From positions 192,934 through 246,759 of the forward strand of contig NZ_BMZI01000002.1 in assembly GCF_014652715.1 (NCBI RefSeq): 53,826 bases of DNA, written 5' to 3'. Both the position numbers and the translations under genes were made by a program. The DNA comes from Salinicola rhizosphaerae (GTDB lineage Bacteria; Pseudomonadota; Gammaproteobacteria; Pseudomonadales; Halomonadaceae). Shown in pieces: positions 21,407-30,020 of this stretch. Positions within the stretch are counted from its first letter, which is position 1, and every line of letters starts with the position of its first letter. The notes below the pieces were generated by a model. That model worked only from the letters and a program-made list of their open reading frames with translations, searched no databases and was not told where the DNA came from.

Positions 21407-23773
21407 ATGTTTTTTGACGGACTAATGGATCAGCCGGGTGGTGTTTACTGGCAAGCTTTGGAATTGATATTTGGTGGTTGGATCAACACACCATGGGAAG
21501 GCACTGACACCAGCTATACGATAATGACTGTGTTTATGGGGTCATTCAATTTGGTTAGTTGGTTTATGGTAGCTATCAGCTTGGGTATCGGAATTTTAAT
21601 GGGTGTCGTTGGCTCAGCAAACGAAGGCAAATGGGGTGGCTCTTTAATTGACCCAACTTGGTTTGCTTTGAGAACGGTGTTTGGCCTAGCTCTATTGTCG
21701 CCAATCACTTTCGGGCCTTCTCTGCCTTATGGTGCCTATGTTTCGTATGTGAATGTGCTAGCGGTGTGGGTTGCTGGTGTTGGTAGCAATATTGCCGACA
21801 AGTTCACCTACTTCGCCATGGACAACATAATGTCGCGTGGTGTGGACATTGGATCTGAGGGCAATGGCTTCTTGGTCATGGATAAGCTTCTCAAGCAATC
21901 CATGTGCATGAATGCTTTTGCTAGAAGATACGAAAACGTATATTCCGAGCAGTTTTATAACAGGGGTGCCGGAACGTCTACGCCTTTTACTCGCGACTAT
22001 AATGCTGTAACTCTCACCGATCCTGACACTATCGTAGAGCTTGGTCCTTCCGGTATGTGTGGAAGTATTGGCACCTCAGTTGAAGTTGACGATCCAACGA
22101 AGTTTGGTGAATCTGAAAGTCTTTCTGCGGTTATTGCACCGAAGGTCAAAAACCTGAATCTTGAATATCTATTAAAGGTGCATAGCAATATAACAAATGC
22201 AGTTGGAGCCGGTAGATATACTAGCGGACAGCTTGAAGAATGGATAAATAGACCTGCCAGCAACCCAGATGTGGTAAATGCCGTAAATCGAGCGGGTGAG
22301 CGATTCAACCAATATGCACACGAATACGATGCCAAGCTGAAAGCCATTGTTGCCAACGAATTGAGAAAAGCTGTTGAGGGCAAAGGTCTTGAAGTCAAAA
22401 TGGTTGGTGGTCAAATCACCTTAAGCATGACCGAAGAATCGGTGGACCATTACGGCTGGGGTCTACTTGGGCCTTACTACAGTATTATGTCCAAAAAGCT
22501 TTCGCAGATAAACGACAATATAAGCATTGCAAGCAACAGTGTTTCTTTCAGCCTAAATATGAATAAAGCTTGTGCCATGTCGAGTAGTGGTTTTATCGAT
22601 ATGATATTTGGTAATAAAGATAACTGTAACTTCCTTTCCGATTATAATGTCGGGAATATCATTATCAATTCTGCAAAATCAAATGCAAGATTGAGTGGCG
22701 ACACCTTGGCTCAGGCTTCTACAGCTTGCTCCACGGAAGGTTGTGATGATAAGGATGTCAAAAGTCTTTTTAACAATATTATGTCAGGTCCATTTATCAA
22801 AATGTACGGGCATTTTTCACAGCCTATGCACTTTGGGGCTGGTGGTTGGTTCTTTGGTCTATTCATGAGCGACGGTGATTCAGGCACACAAAGCACAGGG
22901 ATGGTTGGTTTGCAGGATGGCATAGGTGGTGTTGCTAACCGTGAAATTGCTTCTACGGGCCTTCAAATAGGCAATCCGCTTATGTTCAGTGCTAGCCTTG
23001 GTCAATCCATGATTATGAGTTCCAACATAATCAACACAATCCTTTCGGGTGTTCAAGCTACCGTAGAAGCGGTTTCCAACTCTGCAATCTCTTGGTTCGG
23101 CGGTGCGGTTATCGGCGGACTCATGTATTGGGTTTCCATTCTTAAAATCCTGAATGGTGTAATGTCCGTATACGGTATGGCTCTTGGCTATCTAATTCCG
23201 ATGGCTCCAACATTAGTGTTCGCGATGGGTTTCCTTGCAACATTAACTGTGACCTCAATAGCTATAACCATATCCGGGTTGGTTCCTGCTACTGCTTTCA
23301 AGCCTGAAGGCAAGGGAATGAGCGGTCAAAATCTTGGTAGAACTATCGGTTATTTTTGGACGCTACTACTTAAAGCACCTTTCCATGTGACAGGCTTCAT
23401 TCTGTCTATGTTCGTGGTGAATATCGCTTTTGTTTACTACAACCAGATATTTTTCATGTCATTTAGTGAAGATGCTTGGTCCTTTAATCCTTTCGCGATT
23501 GTAGGCATGGCAACAATCTATATCGGTGGTTTGGTGACTCTTCTTCACACAGGTTTCAAGATTACGAATGTGTTCGCTGACGTGGCCTTGGACTTTGTGG
23601 CCGGTAAAGATTACTCGATGGGCAACAATATCGATAATATCTCGACTGATAGAGTTAGTCAGATGCAAACTGAAGTCAATCGTGATAGCAAAATGGGCAA
23701 TTTCGGTCAATCAGTCGGCACAAGTATCGGCAACAAGATTAACGCGAAAAGAGAAAGCGATAACAAATCTTGA
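21407..23773 (+). CDS. DotA/TraY-like polytopic inner-membrane protein
   Basis: A 788-residue protein of the DotA/TraY type, core inner-membrane components of I-type (IncI and Dot/Icm) secretion systems. It has three hydrophobic segments near the N-terminus (about 38-70, 85-103, 108-130), a long periplasmic-type domain with several cysteines (about 135-540), and a C-terminal cluster of five or more TM segments (about 545-720) containing LLLKAPFHVTGFILSMFVVNIAFVYY, the most family-like part. I chose the ATG at 21407 because AAGGAGG sits 7 bases upstream; the ATG at 21401 is too close. No other core I-type genes accompany it, so it is an orphan that might join or replace the helper's TraY. Confidence 0.75.
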   Translation: MFFDGLMDQPGGVYWQALELIFGGWINTPWEGTDTSYTIMTVFMGSFNLVSWFMVAISLGIGILMGVVGSANEGKWGGSLIDPTWFALRTVFGLALLSPITFGPSLPYGAYVSYVNVLAVWVAGVGSNIADKFTYFAMDNIMSRGVDIGSEGNGFLVMDKLLKQSMCMNAFARRYENVYSEQFYNRGAGTSTPFTRDYNAVTLTDPDTIVELGPSGMCGSIGTSVEVDDPTKFGESESLSAVIAPKVKNLNLEYLLKVHSNITNAVGAGRYTSGQLEEWINRPASNPDVVNAVNRAGERFNQYAHEYDAKLKAIVANELRKAVEGKGLEVKMVGGQITLSMTEESVDHYGWGLLGPYYSIMSKKLSQINDNISIASNSVSFSLNMNKACAMSSSGFIDMIFGNKDNCNFLSDYNVGNIIINSAKSNARLSGDTLAQASTACSTEGCDDKDVKSLFNNIMSGPFIKMYGHFSQPMHFGAGGWFFGLFMSDGDSGTQSTGMVGLQDGIGGVANREIASTGLQIGNPLMFSASLGQSMIMSSNIINTILSGVQATVEAVSNSAISWFGGAVIGGLMYWVSILKILNGVMSVYGMALGYLIPMAPTLVFAMGFLATLTVTSIAITISGLVPATAFKPEGKGMSGQNLGRTIGYFWTLLLKAPFHVTGFILSMFVVNIAFVYYNQIFFMSFSEDAWSFNPFAIVGMATIYIGGLVTLLHTGFKITNVFADVALDFVAGKDYSMGNNIDNISTDRVSQMQTEVNRDSKMGNFGQSVGTSIGNKINAKRESDNKS

Positions 23774-23836
23774 TATCAACGGGGCCAAGGACTGGCCCCA
23801 TTATTGATAACAACAAACAAAAAGGAATTCAACAAT

Positions 23837-25507
23837 ATGAAAAATCTTAGAAAACAAAAAGGATACGCATTATTGCTTACACTGGCTGTGTCGGTAATGG
23901 CACTATCGCTCACCGTGTTTGCTTTCGATAGCAACCAACGCGAAATCGACACCAAAGAGCGAGCTTTGACCGTGGATGGCTCCGCTCAAGTGCTTTCAGA
24001 CATTCTTCAAGCGAATCTACAAGCGGTCTCTGGTTTGGGTTGGTTGCCGAACGGCACGGTTACTGCTGACGAGCTACGCGATAGAAACGCTTTGGGGCCG
24101 GTTGGCACTGATATCTTAGGGCAACAGGTAGTTTCGCTTTACGCCCCTGCTGTGGACGATCCAGAGCGTATCGACCTGCTCATAACCACTTCTGGTGCCC
24201 CAAACCCAGGCTTGCTTAGCAAATATGGCTGGGACGGCCACTATGAAGGGTTCATTCGCGGTGTGCTGGGTAGTGAAGCTCTATACCTATCACCGGGTGA
24301 CGAACCTACCGGGGCCGTTGCGGGTGAAATCTCGGATGGGGTGCTTCACACCACCACGGATCAGGAAGTCGACCTGTCGGCTTTCAGGGGCATGCTCGAC
24401 GGTCGAAACCGTGTGGGGGTCTATGTTCGTGCGCCGAAACAGGTGGTTGAGTGGACCTTCTTTTTTGGCTACAAGCGTTCGAGCTATGAGCCAGAAGCAA
24501 GCTCAACAGGTGAGAATCTGGAGATCAGCTATGCAAGCTTCAATTCACCGGTCAACAACGCGGGGGCTAGGCTGTTTTGCCCGGAACACTTGGCTAGGGT
24601 CAGAATCGACGAAACCACCGAGTGGCGTGAGCTTCCGGCTGATTCACCGGGCTTGTGCCTTGAGTCTTTGATAGGTGATGTGGATACGGACCTTGTAGCC
24701 AAGACAAGCTTCCAGTTTCTCACGGCTGGATCTGCTCTATCACCGCAATCACCCGAGCCCTACGGCTCGACGCCTTCTGTGTGGGGGAATCACTGCTATA
24801 TCACTGCAGGCGCCTACTCACGCTATCCATTTCAGGGGGAAGTGTCCTGCTTCGATAGGTCTGATGTGCTGTCTATGGTGAACCCGAACACCGTTGAAGG
24901 ACTGGTGGCTTCGCGTATTGATAGCAACCAGATTGCCAGCAATGCGGGGTTAGGTCACCTCTACGATGACCGCTACAAAGCCGGAGCAGTAACCAAAGCA
25001 AGGACCATAGACCTCAACGACTACGTAAATGAGGAACAAAGAGGACACTCAAAAAAAAGAACAGTGGTGGATATTCTGCATGTTGATGACAAAGGAATAC
25101 TTTCTTATCGATATCGCATTCCGAATGGAAGCTTAGGCGTAGAATCTGTGCCACTACTTCCCGAAAACTATTACGGGTATCTCTGTGCCGAACACTCGAT
25201 CAATTTTAGGCAACAAAACGGAAAATGGATAGCAGACGTATCCTGCACAAGCCAACGCGACAACAAGCAAGATTTTGTGGTCCCAAGCTACCTGTATGCG
25301 CAAACAGTAGTGAAAGAGCTTTCAGAAGGTCGCTATCTCTATATCTACAATGTGGACGGTCAATTCACGACTGGTGCCGATGTTCAGGGCTTCAACCGTG
25401 CCGGGTATCGCGTTGGCGAAAGGGGTAGGTCTTCTGTTGCTATCAATGTGCCGTATCAGACCGGTGATGGCACCGCAGAGATGACCATTCAGGTGCTATT
25501 ACGATAA
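23837..25507 (+). CDS. PilV-like type IV prepilin / adhesin
   Basis: 556 residues. The N-terminus KQKGYALLLTLAVSVMALSL is a type IV prepilin-like leader (basic stretch, Gly before the hydrophobic helix), followed by EIDTKERALTVDGSAQVLSDILQANLQ, a pilin-type helix. In IncI plasmids PilV, the pilus-tip adhesin that selects recipients, has this layout with a long variable C-terminal part. The C-terminal 300 residues here contain paired cysteines (LFCPEH/GLCLES, HCYITAG/VSCFD, YLCAEH/VSCTSQ). RBS AAAGGAATTCAACAAT before the start at 23837. No shufflon-type inverted partial copies are seen downstream. No other pilus genes are present. Confidence 0.65.
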   Translation: MKNLRKQKGYALLLTLAVSVMALSLTVFAFDSNQREIDTKERALTVDGSAQVLSDILQANLQAVSGLGWLPNGTVTADELRDRNALGPVGTDILGQQVVSLYAPAVDDPERIDLLITTSGAPNPGLLSKYGWDGHYEGFIRGVLGSEALYLSPGDEPTGAVAGEISDGVLHTTTDQEVDLSAFRGMLDGRNRVGVYVRAPKQVVEWTFFFGYKRSSYEPEASSTGENLEISYASFNSPVNNAGARLFCPEHLARVRIDETTEWRELPADSPGLCLESLIGDVDTDLVAKTSFQFLTAGSALSPQSPEPYGSTPSVWGNHCYITAGAYSRYPFQGEVSCFDRSDVLSMVNPNTVEGLVASRIDSNQIASNAGLGHLYDDRYKAGAVTKARTIDLNDYVNEEQRGHSKKRTVVDILHVDDKGILSYRYRIPNGSLGVESVPLLPENYYGYLCAEHSINFRQQNGKWIADVSCTSQRDNKQDFVVPSYLYAQTVVKELSEGRYLYIYNVDGQFTTGADVQGFNRAGYRVGERGRSSVAINVPYQTGDGTAEMTIQVLLR

Positions 25508-25530
25508 CGGTTAGTAAGTGGTTGCTCACC

Positions 25531-25562
25531 ATAAAGCCCGCTGGTTGCGGGCTTTATTTTTG
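25531..25562 (+). terminator. Terminator of the TraY-like/PilV-like operon
   Basis: ATAAAGCCCGC-TGGTT-GCGGGCTTTAT followed by TTTTT, 24 bases after the stop. Confidence 0.88.
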
Positions 25563-26146
25563 CTTGGTGTTTTCTGGTACTTTAAAACGCTTTAAAACGC
25601 ATTGTGGTTCTTTCTAGTGTTTTGAAACGCATTTAAGTGTTTTCTGGTACTAGAAAACGCTTTGGTGCGTTTCAAGGCGTTTTCTGGGGTTTCGTGGTTC
25701 GCGATAGGTGGCTTGGCCGGAATCATGGCCGTGGCACCTGTCGCTTATCCTGTGGATCTACGGCTCAGCCGGGGTTAGGGCTGTGCCGGTGGTCGTTTTG
25801 TGATCAATGTGGTCATTGACAGTGAAATCATGGCTTTAGTGGTGATCCAAAGATTTTTCGCATTATCATTTACGATGCATAATCCCTCTAGCCATAACCA
25901 TGTGTTATCGAAATCAATTTTTTATAAATTATAATTCCGTATCCTGTTGATATGGTGAGCTTTTTTCTTCGAGGTGGCAGCGAAAACTTAATTTTTTTAA
26001 AGATTTCTGGCTTGCAGGTGTTGACATTTCCCTTTTGTGCGAGAAAAGGGGTTGACTCGGGATGCCAATCATGATCTAATGCGTCTGTCAACAGGGAATA
26101 AGGATTCTCTGTATTTTAGCTACTAATCTTCAATTCAGGAGAGGCT
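25563..26146. other. Repeat-bearing non-coding stretch
   Basis: Nearly 600 bp without a gene. The left part (25566-25695) is built from recurring GTGTTTTCTGGTACT (two copies at about 25568 and 25638), AAAACGC/GAAACGC (six or more) and inverted GCGTTT/GGCGTTTTCT. The right part carries the hairpin CCCTTTT-GTGCGAG-AAAAGGG (26029-26049) and the promoter at 26052. Its role is unknown: protein-binding array, recombination remnant or partition-like site. Confidence 0.5.
26052..26080 (+). promoter_or_regulatory. Promoter of the 26.2-27.9 kb operon
   Basis: TTGACT, 17-bp spacer, TCTAAT preceded by TGA. The inverted repeat CCCTTTT...AAAAGGG ends just before the -35 and could be an operator. Confidence 0.6.
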
Positions 26147-26203
26147 ATGCAAAAAACAAAGGTGAAAAATGACAACAACAGCAATCGGTGTAATCGACTA
26201 TAA
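26147..26203 (+). CDS. Possible 18-residue leader peptide
   Basis: ATG at 26147 is preceded by CAGGAGAGGCT, a better ribosome site than that of the following gene. The frame MQKTKVKNDNNSNRCNRL ends 35 bases inside that gene. It could couple translation of the downstream gene or be chance. Confidence 0.28.
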   Translation: MQKTKVKNDNNSNRCNRL

Positions 26204-26783
26204 TCAGAGCAACAACAACACTTCTCTATATGTACGAAAAATTGAGTTGGCTAATGACAAGTATCAAGCTGTTCAGCAGTTTGAAGCCACGCTTGTTGTT
26301 GAACTCAAAAGCAAGAAAGTCCTATCCGACTTCCTCCTGCATTTCAGTTGGCAAACGGGATTCGATAGACCCACTGTGACGGTCGAATCGCGAGCCGGTG
26401 CCCTACCAAATCCGTTTCTTCAGAAGCACCTGACAGACCTTTCTATAGCATTTGTTCGCGAGAATCGACGGTCTCTGTGCGTAGAGAAGAGCTACCCGCT
26501 ATCTACCAGCACAAAGCACGCAACCAAGCTACAGAAGCTACGGGACACCCTCTTTGTGTCCAAGCCAGACGAAGCAGGCTATGTGCTTCTGGCGTATGAA
26601 GACCTCCGGGGTGAGGCTCGTATCGCAAAATCGGGCAATGTCATTAAGCACAGCGACTTCCTTTTCGCTCTGAAAGAACGGCTCACAGCCGACCACCTTG
26701 GCGAAAATGGTGAGAAGCTAGACGACATATATTTCGAGAAAATTGCTTCAGTGGATACTCGAAAGTTGAAGGCAATCGCATAG
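26169..26783 (+). CDS. Unrecognised soluble protein, 204 residues
   Basis: Basic/neutral cytosolic protein without membrane segments. Strand-rich N-terminal half (TSLYVRKIELANDKYQAVQQF; FEATLVVELKSKKVLSDFLL), helical C-terminal half (HSDFLFALKERLTADHLGEN). RBS AAAGGTGAAAA, weaker than usual for this element, and overlapped by the leader frame at 26147. First gene of a four-gene rightward operon. I see no motif that fixes a function. Confidence 0.6.
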   Translation: MTTTAIGVIDYNQSNNNTSLYVRKIELANDKYQAVQQFEATLVVELKSKKVLSDFLLHFSWQTGFDRPTVTVESRAGALPNPFLQKHLTDLSIAFVRENRRSLCVEKSYPLSTSTKHATKLQKLRDTLFVSKPDEAGYVLLAYEDLRGEARIAKSGNVIKHSDFLFALKERLTADHLGENGEKLDDIYFEKIASVDTRKLKAIA

Positions 26784-26951
26784 CGGTAGCCTAACCAGTG
26801 TTTCACCAGCCGTGTGCTGGTGGACCTTGCAGTAAGCAGGCTTGGAGCCTGTTCCCTTTCAAAGTGAGTTGACTGATTTTTGCCTCTGACACATGGGCTG
26901 GGGAAGGTGTGTCTGAAAAACGCTCAAAATAACTTTAATAGGAGAAATGTC

Positions 26952-27320
26952 ATGAGCAACGTATTTAAAAGAAACAAAATGAATGTAGAAATGGATTACT
27001 GTCGCCCGAATCCTCTCAGCGGTTTCGAAGGCCAGTGGGTATCAAAAATTGAAATAAATGGTGTACGCCAAATGTTTCAGTTTGAAGAAGAAAAGCTGTT
27101 TTTACCAGATTTACCCTTCGGAGAAGGCCCAAGTCCCTTTTTCGAAGTTATGGCAAACATGGTAGGTGTGGAAGAAGACGACTTTAAGGATTTTGAAGAC
27201 ACATTAGCCAGTTCAATTTTTCTACTTTCTCACTATGCGAAAAAGCATGTCATTGAACATGGGGAACCTGACGATTACCAAGAACTCGTTGACGAATTCG
27301 TCGACGCATTGTGGGGGTGA
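26952..27320 (+). CDS. Unrecognised acidic protein, 122 residues
   Basis: A strongly acidic C-terminal half (VEEDDFKDFEDTLASSIFLL; HGEPDDYQELVDEFVDALWG) after a basic start. I set the start at 26952 because AATAGGAGAAATGTC precedes it; the open frame extends 24 codons upstream without signals. DNA-mimic or inhibitor roles are possible for such acidity but unproven. Confidence 0.6.
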   Translation: MSNVFKRNKMNVEMDYCRPNPLSGFEGQWVSKIEINGVRQMFQFEEEKLFLPDLPFGEGPSPFFEVMANMVGVEEDDFKDFEDTLASSIFLLSHYAKKHVIEHGEPDDYQELVDEFVDALWG

Positions 27321-27323
27321 AAT

Positions 27324-27716
27324 ATGGATACCAACAAAATTGATTACAAAGATTTAGTGGATTTCCACCCTTCAGGATTCTTTTGGTCGGTGGAAGAAGG
27401 TAAAGAAACGGGGTCGGTCACGATAGCTGTCGAGCATGGGGAAGAAGAGCATGTGATTGGTGGGATATACGGCACATGTCCAAAAGTCACGCGGTTGGTT
27501 TGTGATTTTGATATGTCTGGTGAGCACTACGGTTCCTTGCAAAAATGGGGTGATTACGACAGGGACGCTAGTCGTGCTTTGGTGCTCACTTGCTTAGGTT
27601 GGCTTCTTCGAATGAAGCGAAATCTTGACCTGAAACCGGGCACGGTGTTTTGCATTGAGCCAGATAATTCAGGGCCGGTCACTGCTACTGATTTTCGTGA
27701 GGTGAGCCATGCATAG
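27324..27716 (+). CDS. Unrecognised acidic protein, 130 residues
   Basis: A soluble protein three bases downstream of the previous gene. It has no membrane segment and two or three cysteines (YGTCPKVTRLVC; TVFCIEP). The C-terminus overlaps the next gene by 8 bases. Function unknown; tight spacing suggests it works with its neighbours. Confidence 0.58.
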   Translation: MDTNKIDYKDLVDFHPSGFFWSVEEGKETGSVTIAVEHGEEEHVIGGIYGTCPKVTRLVCDFDMSGEHYGSLQKWGDYDRDASRALVLTCLGWLLRMKRNLDLKPGTVFCIEPDNSGPVTATDFREVSHA

Positions 27717-27915
27717 CCCTATTTTGGTGGTGAGTCTCTTAGTTATTGCTGGGTTCAGTGTTGCAGGTCTGATAGGTCACGGTTGGCCTATTTCGATAGC
27801 AATAGCCCTAGGCTTGGTCTGGTTGCGAATCAAGCGGAAGCCTTGGCTATGGAAGGATTGGTTATGGTGTGCATTCTTCGTGGTTTCTGCGGTACTGGTT
27901 GCAGTAGCTTGGTGA
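27709..27915 (+). CDS. Small membrane protein, 68 residues, two or three TM
   Basis: Hydrophobic segments at about 4-22, 27-40 and 48-66, with basic RIKRKPW between the second and third. It overlaps the preceding gene by 8 bases. Unknown function; last gene before the terminator at 27926. Confidence 0.58.
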   Translation: MHSPILVVSLLVIAGFSVAGLIGHGWPISIAIALGLVWLRIKRKPWLWKDWLWCAFFVVSAVLVAVAW

Positions 27916-27925
27916 AGTAGAAGTG

Positions 27926-27966
27926 ACAGCAATTCCCCAAGTCGTTATGGCTCGGGGGCTGTTTTT
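27926..27966 (+). terminator. Terminator of the 26.2-27.9 kb operon
   Basis: ACAGC...CCCC pairs with GGGG.CTGT across an irregular stem and is followed by TTTTTG. Confidence 0.7.
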
Positions 27967-28055
27967 GTTTTCAATGTGCTTTCGAAATTGAGAGCAAATT
28001 GAAAACAAAGAAAGTCAATAAATATGTGAAATAATTCTGAAAATAATTGAATTAT

Positions 28056-28065
28056 ATGATATAAT
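28056..28065 (+). promoter_or_regulatory. Extended -10 promoter before the 28.1 kb gene
   Basis: TATGATATAAT on the plus strand, 43 bases before the start codon; upstream CTGAAA at 18-bp spacing is a poor -35. Same promoter class as at 9156, 9312, 11425, 15278, 17242 and 33326. Confidence 0.58.
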
Positions 28066-28107
28066 GAATGTCTAATAAAATAGCAATTACAAAAAAAGGA
28101 GAATGCT

Positions 28108-28977
28108 ATGAGTGTAGAAGATTTCACAGTTAACAATATGAGAGAATATATTGATAAGATTAGATTCGAAGTTACACAAGCACATTGTGACGACGATTTA
28201 GTAGACTTTGAGGTACATTGTTCACCACAGTCAGGATTTGTTATGTTCGAGTCCATGATTGCGGATATTGAAATGCCTCATAAATTCGATTTTGAAACAG
28301 TTGAGTTGGATTTCTCCAAAGTTAAATCTGGTGTCAGAGCCGGGGCGAATCCAACAGAGTTTTTTACCACTTTAACGAATTGGTATCAAAAAGAGCACAA
28401 CCTACCTTCAGTTAGCTCAGAAAGTGAACAGCCTGTTGTGAACATGAAAAAGGCCGTTGAAGCTAAGCTTTTGGATTCATACATTGAATTCGCACACCCT
28501 TTCGAAATCGAAGTGTATTGGCCTGAGTACGAAATGGTGGACGCTGGGGGTTCACTGAAGCCTGTATTTACTCCGATGGTTCAGGTCGATAGCTCTTCGT
28601 GCCAAGTGTGGTTAGATACTGAAGTGATTTCTCAAGGTGCTGAAAAACACCTTGCGTTAGACAGTGACGGTAATGCTGTAGGTTTAATCGACGAAGAGAA
28701 CAGTCAGTTAGCAGAATTGGTTGATTATCAGCTAAGGAAAGATTTTCGATATAACACTTTAGGAGAGGAAGACTTCAAGCTAGCTGTTCAAGATTATATC
28801 ACTTCAGTAATTAGACCTTTAATTGTAGAAAAGCTTCAAGAAAGTCAAGAGAAATTTAGAGTCGAGAAAGCTGACGAGTATGGTGTAGTCCACAAATCTT
28901 TCAGCTTTGAGAAAGAAGAGGAAAAGCCACAAAAATCGTCAAAGCATAGAAAAAGCTCAAGCCTTGGCTTCAACTGA
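28108..28977 (+). CDS. Unrecognised soluble protein, 289 residues
   Basis: An acidic cytosolic protein: a helix-rich N-terminal part, a middle with strand pattern (EFAHPFEIEVYWPEYEMV), and a C-terminal basic tail (EKPQKSSKHRKSSSLGFN) that could bind nucleic acid. RBS AAAAAAGGAGAATGCT, followed by its own terminator at 28986. No family was recognised. Confidence 0.62.
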   Translation: MSVEDFTVNNMREYIDKIRFEVTQAHCDDDLVDFEVHCSPQSGFVMFESMIADIEMPHKFDFETVELDFSKVKSGVRAGANPTEFFTTLTNWYQKEHNLPSVSSESEQPVVNMKKAVEAKLLDSYIEFAHPFEIEVYWPEYEMVDAGGSLKPVFTPMVQVDSSSCQVWLDTEVISQGAEKHLALDSDGNAVGLIDEENSQLAELVDYQLRKDFRYNTLGEEDFKLAVQDYITSVIRPLIVEKLQESQEKFRVEKADEYGVVHKSFSFEKEEEKPQKSSKHRKSSSLGFN

Positions 28978-28985
28978 AACACTCT

Positions 28986-29012
28986 AACCCGCCACACTGG
29001 CGGGTTTTCTTT
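28986..29012 (+). terminator. Terminator after the 28.1 kb gene
   Basis: AACCCGCCA-CAC-TGGCGGGTT followed by TTCTTTC. Confidence 0.85.
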
Positions 29013-29065
29013 CACTCAATACAGGAGCTAGCGATAGCCAAAAAATAATTAGGAGAATAATAAAA

Positions 29066-30016
29066 ATGACAGATACACAATTTATAGAATTGACCGACTC
29101 GATTCGAGTCGAATCACTGCGAATGCCTTCGTATATCCCTGACGGCGAGTCCTTCAAGATAGCCGTGGGGCTCGAATTTCAGGGTAAGAGCTACGAAACC
29201 GAAATGCTGGCCTACGATCATGGCAATTTCATGCTTGTCGACAAGAACACACCATTCGCCAAAACAGACGGTCTCGAAGCCTTGATTGCTGGTCGTTACC
29301 CTGACGATGTGGAACGGATTTTCAGCGGTATTGCCGTCAATGTGGATAGGTTCATTGCTGAAACGAGCATGTCTGAACTCGATTTCCAAGACGAGGTGTT
29401 CAAGTTTAGCGTGGACACATACGTTGACGAGTTAGAAATCTACAGCGTGGCTATCGAGCCAAAGCCGGGTGGTGGTGGGTTTGCTGGCAAGGCGATTGTG
29501 CTTTTCGACCAAGAACACACCATTGAGTTTGACGCTTCAGAGCGTGCATTGCGTTCGTCCTTCTATGTCAAAGAGTTTGTCGAGCCTGAAAGCTCGACGC
29601 TCTGGGAAGCTATCGGTGGTGGGAAGCTTGCCGGGCCTGTGTTCGAGCGTTTCCGCGAGAAGCTGAATGACTATGTGGACCGTAATTTTTCTGACCTGAC
29701 GAACACCGCGTATGTCGCATTTGAAGTCGATGGCCGTGAAAGGCTTCAAGACGCCGATATCCACAAGATCGCTCACCTTTTGGCTCCTGAGCAGAACCAC
29801 CACACAACCGCTCTCATGAAGGCTCTGAGCGATTTCAATGCCAATACGCCTTCAGTGGATGGTATCGTTAAAAAGGATGGGGTCTGGGCCGTTTCAGGCG
29901 ATAAGCACCGTATCCAGATCCGGGACGAGATTTACAGCGTAACGGGCAACCTAGCCACGCCGTTTCGTGAGCAGAGACGGGCGTATTCAGGCTTGTCCTT
30001 TGGCGAAAGGGGTTAA
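29066..30016 (+). CDS. Unrecognised soluble protein, 316 residues
   Basis: An acidic cytosolic protein with several beta-rich stretches (SFKIAVGLEFQGKSYETEML; LEIYSVAIEPKPGGGGFAGK) and no membrane segment or cysteine-rich motif. Less AT-rich than its neighbours. The start is preceded by TTAGGAGAATAATAAAA. The next gene starts 5 bases after its stop, so the two form an operon. No family was recognised. Confidence 0.62.
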   Translation: MTDTQFIELTDSIRVESLRMPSYIPDGESFKIAVGLEFQGKSYETEMLAYDHGNFMLVDKNTPFAKTDGLEALIAGRYPDDVERIFSGIAVNVDRFIAETSMSELDFQDEVFKFSVDTYVDELEIYSVAIEPKPGGGGFAGKAIVLFDQEHTIEFDASERALRSSFYVKEFVEPESSTLWEAIGGGKLAGPVFERFREKLNDYVDRNFSDLTNTAYVAFEVDGRERLQDADIHKIAHLLAPEQNHHTTALMKALSDFNANTPSVDGIVKKDGVWAVSGDKHRIQIRDEIYSVTGNLATPFREQRRAYSGLSFGERG

Positions 30017-30020
30017 GGTT

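Noticed and set aside
25563-25700. Active shufflon
   Set aside because: No site-specific invertase is encoded nearby and no partial alternative PilV ends are present; the repeats do not match known shufflon sites.
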